This document shows, piece by piece, positions 4,385 through 8,994 of a stretch of DNA of 8,994 nucleotides. The position numbers were made by a program, and so were the translations under genes. The stretch comes from Helicobacteraceae bacterium (lineage in GTDB: Bacteria; Campylobacterota; Campylobacteria; Campylobacterales; Sulfurimonadaceae), in NCBI GenBank assembly GCA_027056525.1, contig JALUKO010000221.1:1-8994 (forward strand), read 5' to 3'. Under the pieces are notes generated by a model. The model was not told the DNA's origin, searched no databases, and saw only the letters and a list, made by a program, of their open reading frames with translations. The first letter of the stretch is position 1, and each line of letters starts with the position of its first letter.

Positions 4385-6961
4385 ATGAATAATATATTTG
4401 AAAAACTAACACACAATATGACAGAAGCGATAGAATCTTCTATCTCTTTGGCCCTACATAACCAAAACCAAGAAGTAGAACCTATCCATTTTTTATGGGC
4501 GCAGTTAACCAACACTGATTCTGTTTTAAACCAAATGCTTAACAAGATGAATGTTGATAAAGTAGCCATCGAGCTTGATGTTAAAAGTATGGCAGAGAAG
4601 TTAGCGAAATCTTCTTCTGTTTCCAAAGAGAACATAAAACTATCTAGAAATTTTGTACAGACGCTAGAAGCGGGTGCCGGTCTTATGACAAAAAATGGCG
4701 ATTCGTTTTTAGCTGTAGATACGTACTTGCTCGCTAACTTGAAAAACGAACCGTTTGCAAGTGTGCTTGAAAAGTATGTGGACTCTATGGAGCTTGCAAA
4801 GAACCTCGAAGCATCTCGTGGCGGCGCAAAGATAGACTCGCAAAGTGCTGATGAAACCCTAGAGTCTCTTGATAAATACGGTATCGATTTAACAAAAGAA
4901 GCAGCGGAGGGAAAACTCTCTCCTGTAATTGGTCGTGATGAAGAGATTTCACGTACTATGCAGATATTGATCCGTAAAACAAAAAACAACCCTATGCTTT
5001 TGGGAGAACCGGGTGTTGGTAAAACAGCACTGGTTGAGGGGCTTGCACAGCGTATCCAAAGTGGAGATGTTCCAACATCACTGCAAAATAAACGTCTTAT
5101 CGCGCTTGACATGTCTGCACTTATTGCAGGTGCCAAGTACAGAGGTGAGTTTGAGGATCGTCTCAAAGCGGTGATTGATGAGGTAAAAGAGAGTGGAAAC
5201 ATCATCCTCTTTATCGATGAGATCCATACCATAGTAGGTGCGGGTGCCTCTGAGGGCTCCATGGATGCGGCAAATATCCTAAAACCGGCACTTGCTCGCG
5301 GGGAGCTTCATACCATTGGTGCGACAACACTTAAAGAGTATAGAAAATATTTTGAAAAAGATGCAGCACTGCAACGCCGTTTCTTGCCGATAAATGTAGA
5401 TGAACCGAGTGTAAATCAGTCGCTGCAGATTTTGCGTGGAATCAAAGAAAGACTTGAAGCACACCATAATGTAAGTATTACAGACAGTGCTTTGGTTGCG
5501 GCTGCAAAACTCTCAAGTAGATATATTGCAGACAGATTTTTGCCGGATAAAGCGATCGACCTTATCGATGAAGCAGCGGCTGAGCTAAAAATGCAGATAG
5601 AGTCTGAGCCAAATGAGCTAAGTGCTGCAAAACGTAAGCTTTCAGAGCTCATGGTTGAAAAAGAGGCGCTCAAAATGGAGAAAACTCCATCAAATGAGAA
5701 GCGTCTTGAGGAGATCGAAAAAGAGCTTGCCGATGTTGAAGAGAAGGTAAGAACTTTAGAGTCTCAGTTTCAAACTGAAAAAGAGGTGTTTGAAAAGATC
5801 TCTGCTATCAAAGGTGAGATCGAGCAAAAACGCCGTGAAGCGGAGCTTGCAAAATCTCAGTCTGACTTTAACCGTGCTGCAGAGATCGAATATGGTGAGA
5901 TCCCAAAACTGATCGAAGAGGAAAAATCCTTAAATGAACAGTGGGACAGAATGCAAGAGGCTGGAACGCTCCTCAAAAACTCGGTGGATGAAGAGTCTAT
6001 TGCATCGATTGTAAGTAGATGGACGGGTATTCCGGTCAATAAAATGCTTCAAAGTGAAAAAGATAAGATCTTGCATGTTGAAGATGAGTTAAATAAAACT
6101 GTAGTTGGGCAAGCAAGAGCGACACATGCCGTTTCTCGCGCTATAAAACGAAATAAAGCGGGGCTTAGTGACAAAAACAGACCTATCGGAAGTTTCTTGT
6201 TCCTAGGACCTACGGGGGTTGGTAAAACACAAACTGCCAAGACGTTAGCGAAGTTTTTGTTTGACTCAGAAGATGCAATGGTGAGAATCGATATGAGTGA
6301 ATATATGGAGAAACATGCAGTCTCTCGTCTTGTCGGTGCTGCTCCTGGATATGTAGGATACGAAGAGGGTGGACAGCTTACAGAAGCGGTACGCCGTAAA
6401 CCATATAGTGTCATACTCTTTGATGAGGTGGAAAAAGCACATCCTGATGTGTTTAACATCCTCTTGCAAGTACTTGATGATGGGCGTTTAACAGATAACA
6501 AGGGTGTGACGGTAGACTTTACAAATACCATCATCATCTTAACGTCCAATATTGCAAGTGATAAGATCATCAGCAATCCTCAAGGTGAGGAGCTTGACAA
6601 TATGGTTATGGCTGAGTTGAAACAGGCTTTTAAACCGGAATTTTTAAACAGACTTGATGATGTTGTTATCTTTAATGCGCTTGCTCAAGAGCAAATTAAA
6701 GGTATCGTTGAGATCTTCTTTGAGGATATTAAAAACAAAGTCAAAGAGCGCGATATTGATCTTGTGCTTTCAGAAGAGGCAAAAACATATATTGCAGAAG
6801 CGGGTTTTGATCCGGTTTATGGTGCTCGTCCGCTTAAACGTGCTCTTTATGAGATCGTTGAGGATCGTTTGGCTGACTTGATCTTGGAAGGGAAAGTAAA
6901 AGAGGGTTCACGTGTTGCATTTGTTATGAAAAACGGTGAGATAGAAGTGAATGTGGAGTAA
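4385..6961 (+). CDS. clpB: ATP-dependent disaggregase ClpB
   Basis: Hexameric AAA+ chaperone that, with DnaK, pulls proteins out of aggregates after heat stress. At 858 residues it is full length (E. coli 857). The N-domain is 1-145. AAA1 has Walker A GEPGVGKT (207-214), Walker B ILFIDE (274-279), pore-loop tyrosine in AKYRGEFEDR (Tyr252) and arginine fingers in LQRRF (331-332). The coiled-coil middle domain that docks DnaK spans about 400-530. AAA2 has Walker A GPTGVGKT (608-615), Walker B VILFDE (676-681), pore loop GYVGYEEGG (655-663), FLNRLDD (753-759) and sensor-2 GARPLKR (813-819). No ClpP-binding tripeptide loop of the ClpA/ClpC kind is apparent, as expected for ClpB. Its own strong promoter carries two HAIR-like HspR sites. 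The cytochrome gene follows after 25 bases. Confidence 0.98.
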   Translation: MNNIFEKLTHNMTEAIESSISLALHNQNQEVEPIHFLWAQLTNTDSVLNQMLNKMNVDKVAIELDVKSMAEKLAKSSSVSKENIKLSRNFVQTLEAGAGLMTKNGDSFLAVDTYLLANLKNEPFASVLEKYVDSMELAKNLEASRGGAKIDSQSADETLESLDKYGIDLTKEAAEGKLSPVIGRDEEISRTMQILIRKTKNNPMLLGEPGVGKTALVEGLAQRIQSGDVPTSLQNKRLIALDMSALIAGAKYRGEFEDRLKAVIDEVKESGNIILFIDEIHTIVGAGASEGSMDAANILKPALARGELHTIGATTLKEYRKYFEKDAALQRRFLPINVDEPSVNQSLQILRGIKERLEAHHNVSITDSALVAAAKLSSRYIADRFLPDKAIDLIDEAAAELKMQIESEPNELSAAKRKLSELMVEKEALKMEKTPSNEKRLEEIEKELADVEEKVRTLESQFQTEKEVFEKISAIKGEIEQKRREAELAKSQSDFNRAAEIEYGEIPKLIEEEKSLNEQWDRMQEAGTLLKNSVDEESIASIVSRWTGIPVNKMLQSEKDKILHVEDELNKTVVGQARATHAVSRAIKRNKAGLSDKNRPIGSFLFLGPTGVGKTQTAKTLAKFLFDSEDAMVRIDMSEYMEKHAVSRLVGAAPGYVGYEEGGQLTEAVRRKPYSVILFDEVEKAHPDVFNILLQVLDDGRLTDNKGVTVDFTNTIIILTSNIASDKIISNPQGEELDNMVMAELKQAFKPEFLNRLDDVVIFNALAQEQIKGIVEIFFEDIKNKVKERDIDLVLSEEAKTYIAEAGFDPVYGARPLKRALYEIVEDRLADLILEGKVKEGSRVAFVMKNGEIEVNVE

Positions 6962-6986
6962 ATAGAACAAAGGTTATAATACTGTT

Positions 6987-7340
6987 ATGAAATATTTGCT
7001 TGTGGTAACTTTTTTTGCACTTACGTTATTTGCATGTACGGGTGACTGTTTGACATGTCACCCAAAGCTTGTGCCGACGATCAACGAAGATTTGAGACAT
7101 AAGCCTATGCTTACATGCATAAAATGCCACTCAGCAGAGCCAAACAGTATGGCAGAGTGTGGGGATGACTGTTTTTCATGCCATCCCATGTCAAAAATCA
7201 ATGCGGCAAATGTAAGAGAACATGATGTTATCCAGAGCTGTGTTGATTGTCATGTCAAAGCAAATGAGATGCTTTTTGATACATCAAATTCTTTTGATCA
7301 ATCATCTTCAGGATCGTTGAGAAAGTTTTTAAATAAGTAG
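6987..7340 (+). CDS. Small tetraheme c-type cytochrome, possibly a lipoprotein
   Basis: This 117-residue secreted protein has four heme-attachment motifs: CLTCH (21-25), CIKCH (44-48), CFSCH (62-66) and CVDCH (85-89). The N-terminus is a signal peptide; LFAC at 14-17 could be a lipobox, giving an anchored protein, otherwise it is a soluble periplasmic cytochrome. Besides the four proximal histidines there are only two others, His38 and His79, each 6 residues before a CxxCH. So two hemes may be bis-histidine and two may use methionine or another ligand. The whole is a duplication of a 41-residue diheme module. The C-terminal 20 residues are serine-rich and end in a short basic helix. The redox partner is not shown by the context. 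It sits 25 bases behind clpB and may be read from it. The nearest AGG (6971-6973) is 13 bases from the ATG. Confidence 0.85.
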   Translation: MKYLLVVTFFALTLFACTGDCLTCHPKLVPTINEDLRHKPMLTCIKCHSAEPNSMAECGDDCFSCHPMSKINAANVREHDVIQSCVDCHVKANEMLFDTSNSFDQSSSGSLRKFLNK

Positions 7341-7362
7341 TTCAAAATATCTCTCTTAAAAC

Positions 7363-7379
7363 CTTAAACACAGTTTAAG
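7363..7379. repeat. Perfect 7-bp inverted repeat upstream of rpmH
   Basis: CTTAAAC-ACA-GTTTAAG is a perfect dyad with a 3-base loop, 22 bases after the cytochrome stop. It has no following T-run on the plus strand and only two G-C pairs per arm, so it is a poor intrinsic terminator. It lies where the -35 of the rpmH promoter would be and could be an operator. The direct repeat CTCTTAAAA flanks it at 7353-7361 and 7401-7409. Confidence 0.35.
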
Positions 7380-7390
7380 TAAAAATTGAG

Positions 7391-7396
7391 TAAAAT
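7391..7396 (+). promoter_or_regulatory. Possible -10 of the rpmH-rnpA-yidD-yidC operon
   Basis: TAAAAT, 30 bases before the rpmH start, is one mismatch from TATAAT. Transcription would begin near 7403. No -35 is recognisable. The rpmH ribosome binding site AAGGA is at 7416-7420, 6 bases from the ATG. Confidence 0.35.
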
Positions 7397-7426
7397 TTCG
7401 CTCTTAAAATTATATAAGGATATGTC

Positions 7427-7561
7427 ATGAAAAGAACATACCAACCACATAATACGCCTAGAAAAAGGACTCACGGATTTAGAGCTCGCATGGCAACTAA
7501 AAATGGTCGTAACATACTGAACCGTCGTCGTGCCAAAGGTCGTAAAAAATTGACAGTTTAG
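7427..7561 (+). CDS. rpmH: Large ribosomal subunit protein bL34
   Basis: The 44-residue translation begins MKRTYQPHNTPRKRTHGF and ends GRKKLTV. This is the invariant bL34 pattern: the KRTYQP start, HGFRARM at 16-22, and the basic NGRNILNRRRAKGRKKL tail at 26-42. It binds 23S rRNA in the large subunit. AAGGA at 7416-7420 gives a 6-base spacing to the ATG at 7427; the ATG at 7422 is followed at once by a stop in its own frame and is not used. Its last codons overlap the proposed start of rnpA by 13 bases. It is the first gene of the conserved rpmH-rnpA-yidD-yidC cluster. Confidence 0.97.
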   Translation: MKRTYQPHNTPRKRTHGFRARMATKNGRNILNRRRAKGRKKLTV

Positions 7562-7887
7562 GCGGATTTAATACACTCAAACTTCATAAGGAGTTTCAGC
7601 GTATTTACACAAAAGGAAAATCTCAGCACTCTAGTAGTGTCGTGTTATTCTTTTACCCTCAAAACGGAATTCACAAAATAGGTTTTACAGCAACAAAAAA
7701 GATAGGTAACGCTGTAAAAAGAAACAGAGCAAAAAGAAGACTTCGAGCTCTTTTTTGTGAATATTCTGACAAGCTTAAAGATGGCACATATATTTTTGTC
7801 GCCAAACAAGCACTTGAAAACAAATCATACCAACAACTTAACAAAGATTTTCAAAAGATCTTAACTCGCGCCAAGGCTTTGAAGTGA
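7549..7887 (+). CDS. rnpA: Ribonuclease P protein component, with a proposed AUU start
   Basis: RnpA is the protein cofactor of RNase P; it binds the 5' leader of precursor tRNAs and assists the catalytic RNA. The central RNR block (residues 45-66: GFTATKKIGNAVKRNRAKRRLR) is unmistakable. The frame is open from 7546, and residues 10-24 (LKLHKEFQRIYTKGK) are the conserved N-terminal helix and loop of RnpA, so translation must begin upstream of the first conventional start, GTG at 7642. Between the in-frame stop at 7543-7545 and the conserved block the only plausible start is ATT at 7549-7551, with AAAGG at 7535-7539 placed 9 bases upstream. This gives 112 residues, a normal RnpA length. A start at 7642 would give 81 residues lacking the helix. 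The gene overlaps rpmH by 13 bases and yidD by 4, implying tight translational coupling. The identity is certain; the exact start is inferred. Confidence 0.9.
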   Translation: MDSLGGFNTLKLHKEFQRIYTKGKSQHSSSVVLFFYPQNGIHKIGFTATKKIGNAVKRNRAKRRLRALFCEYSDKLKDGTYIFVAKQALENKSYQQLNKDFQKILTRAKALK

Positions 7888-8210
7888 TCCGAAAGATTTT
7901 ATTGAAAATTTTATGGGTATATCAGAAGTTTTTTACTCTTATTGGCTTTGGAAGTTGTAGATATTACCCATCATGTAGCGAATATGCAAGAATTCATTTC
8001 GAAAATAACTCAATTTCAAGTGCTTTTTACCACTCTTTTACTAGAATACTGCGTTGTAATCAATTTTTCGATGGTGGTATTGAGTACCCACTACTTAATA
8101 AACTGTCTTGTAAGCCTGCAAAATTAGGGCTAGATTCAATTAAATATTGGTTGGTTCCAAATAAAAAAAACCAGTTTTATATTATAAAAAATTTTTCTTT
8201 TAAAGGGTAG
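7884..8210 (+). CDS. yidD: Membrane protein insertion efficiency factor YidD
   Basis: YidD is a small inner-membrane-associated protein that aids YidC-dependent membrane insertion. It starts at GTG 7884, overlapping the rnpA stop in GTGA. The diagnostic block GFGSCRYYPSCSEYA at residues 21-35 and RILRCNQFFDGGIEYP at 54-69 are present, with Cys25, Cys31 and Cys58 conserved. An amphipathic or hydrophobic helix precedes them (ILLKILWVYQKFFTLI, 5-20). The protein has 108 residues against 85 in E. coli. The extra 35 or so residues after the family core (about 74-108) are basic and aromatic (YWLVP, FYIIKNFSF). I believe longer YidDs are usual in this phylum, but this is from memory. yidC starts 2 bases after the stop. 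Confidence 0.94.
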   Translation: MIRKILLKILWVYQKFFTLIGFGSCRYYPSCSEYARIHFENNSISSAFYHSFTRILRCNQFFDGGIEYPLLNKLSCKPAKLGLDSIKYWLVPNKKNQFYIIKNFSFKG

Positions 8211-8212
8211 CC

Positions 8213-8994
8213 GTGTTAGATAAAATGACACCAAATCAAAGATTAGTGATAGCCGTTGTGTTATCGATCGTATTTTTTGTAGCTTATACAGCAATTTTTC
8301 CGCCAGAGCAGCCAGAGTTAGAGCAAACTCAAAAGAGTGAAAATATTGCACTTAAACAAGCAAGTGGTACACAGACAAGTGTAGAACAAACGAGAAATGT
8401 AGTAGAACAAGAAGCAGGCCACGCCATAGCAGCTGATGAAAAAATAGCAACAGGTGTATCCAATACGATTGTAACTATTACAAATGAAAAGTTTATCTTA
8501 AAGATCGATACCTTAGGGCGTATCTCTTCCAAAGAGCTTCTTGAAGAGAAGTTTAACAACAAAGAAGATATCCATGCTCAAATGATACCGGCATTTGGAA
8601 CAAAACCACTTTTCATCAGATTTTTAGATGATAAACTAAATGAAGAAGCAACAAAAGTTGCCTACAGTGCAAGTACTTCTGAAATTGCGTTGGGTAATGA
8701 ACCTCAAAAAGTTGTTCTAACGCAGCACTTAAAAGAGTTAACAATCACCAAAGAGTTAACATTTTATGCTGATGGTCATTATGATGCTGTCGTTTCTGTC
8801 TCTAAAGATAAAAGATATTTTGTTTATCTGGGTCAAAGACCACAGGTGACAAAAAACCTTATGGCAGTTACCGGTGCTATGATCTATACAGATGATGATA
8901 TAGCAACCATTATTGCCGATGGTGAAGCCGAAGGCAGAAGAACATTTACAGCTGTTGAACTTATATCGGCATTTGATCAGTACTCTGCTACGAT
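8213..8994 (+). CDS. yidC: Membrane protein insertase YidC (partial, N-terminal)
   Basis: YidC inserts and folds inner-membrane proteins, alone or with SecYEG. The 260 complete codons in the window cover the N-terminal membrane anchor (residues about 11-29, after LDKMTPNQR) and most of the large periplasmic beta-domain. This domain includes the typical VTITNEKFILKIDTLGRISS strand (about 85-104) and the TAVELISAFDQYSAT region near the right edge, which leads toward the conserved transmembrane insertase core. That core lies beyond the window. The start is GTG 8213, with AAAGGG at 8202-8207 placed 5 bases upstream; the in-frame ATG at 8225 is too far from it. The gap to yidD is 2 bases. Confidence 0.93.
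   Translation, partial: MLDKMTPNQRLVIAVVLSIVFFVAYTAIFPPEQPELEQTQKSENIALKQASGTQTSVEQTRNVVEQEAGHAIAADEKIATGVSNTIVTITNEKFILKIDTLGRISSKELLEEKFNNKEDIHAQMIPAFGTKPLFIRFLDDKLNEEATKVAYSASTSEIALGNEPQKVVLTQHLKELTITKELTFYADGHYDAVVSVSKDKRYFVYLGQRPQVTKNLMAVTGAMIYTDDDIATIIADGEAEGRRTFTAVELISAFDQYSAT

Noticed and set aside
4378..5262. Long minus-strand open frame of 294 codons opposite clpB
   Set aside because: It lies entirely opposite a strongly conserved gene; its serine-rich composition is typical of an antisense frame and it shows no recognisable domain.
7642..7887. rnpA starting at GTG 7642 (81 residues)
   Set aside because: It would remove the conserved N-terminal helix and first strand, whose sequence is clearly encoded in the same frame upstream.

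Overview
The window looks like ordinary chromosomal sequence from a low-GC member of the Campylobacterota, most likely a free-living relative of Sulfurimonas. This is an inference with no database search behind it. It rests on four things: a PEB4/CBF2-type periplasmic peptidyl-prolyl isomerase, a putative HspR operator at clpB, the rpmH-rnpA-yidD-yidC order with an extended YidD, and a small multiheme cytochrome. I found no mobile element, CRISPR array, tRNA or rRNA gene, and no clear defence or biosynthetic island. No intergenic stretch exceeds 300 bases; the longest is 2360-2578 (219 bases).

Layout. Bases 1-690 (minus strand) hold the N-terminal part of a membrane-anchored NIT-domain sensor that runs off the left edge. 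Divergent from it is cmoA (766-1473), a wobble-uridine tRNA modification enzyme. cmoA ends stop-to-stop against a minus-strand pair: nth (endonuclease III, 1718-2359), followed by a small lipoprotein of unknown function (1474-1692). After a 219-base divergent intergenic region comes a plus-strand pair: a SurA/PEB4-like chaperone-isomerase (2579-3409) and a PLP enzyme of the D-cysteine desulfhydrase/ACC deaminase family (3415-4275). Next is clpB (4385-6961) with a near-consensus sigma-70 promoter. Directly behind it is a tetraheme c-type cytochrome (6987-7340). The window closes with rpmH, rnpA, yidD and the first 260 codons of yidC. These genes are packed with overlaps or 2-base gaps and link ribosome and RNase P supply to membrane protein insertion.

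Most interesting points. (1) The clpB promoter carries two tandem, evenly spaced matches to the HAIR operator of the heat-shock repressor HspR, sharing one base and covering the -35 to the predicted start of transcription. (2) The conserved N-terminus of RnpA has no ATG, GTG or TTG start. The reading frame is open only from base 7546, just inside the end of rpmH, and AUU at 7549 with a well-placed Shine-Dalgarno is the only plausible start. A GTG start at 7642 would delete an essential part of the protein. (3) The small cytochrome is an exact internal duplication of a diheme module with a 41-residue period. None of these amounts to a new multi-gene system; they are regulatory, annotation and protein-architecture observations in an otherwise housekeeping region.
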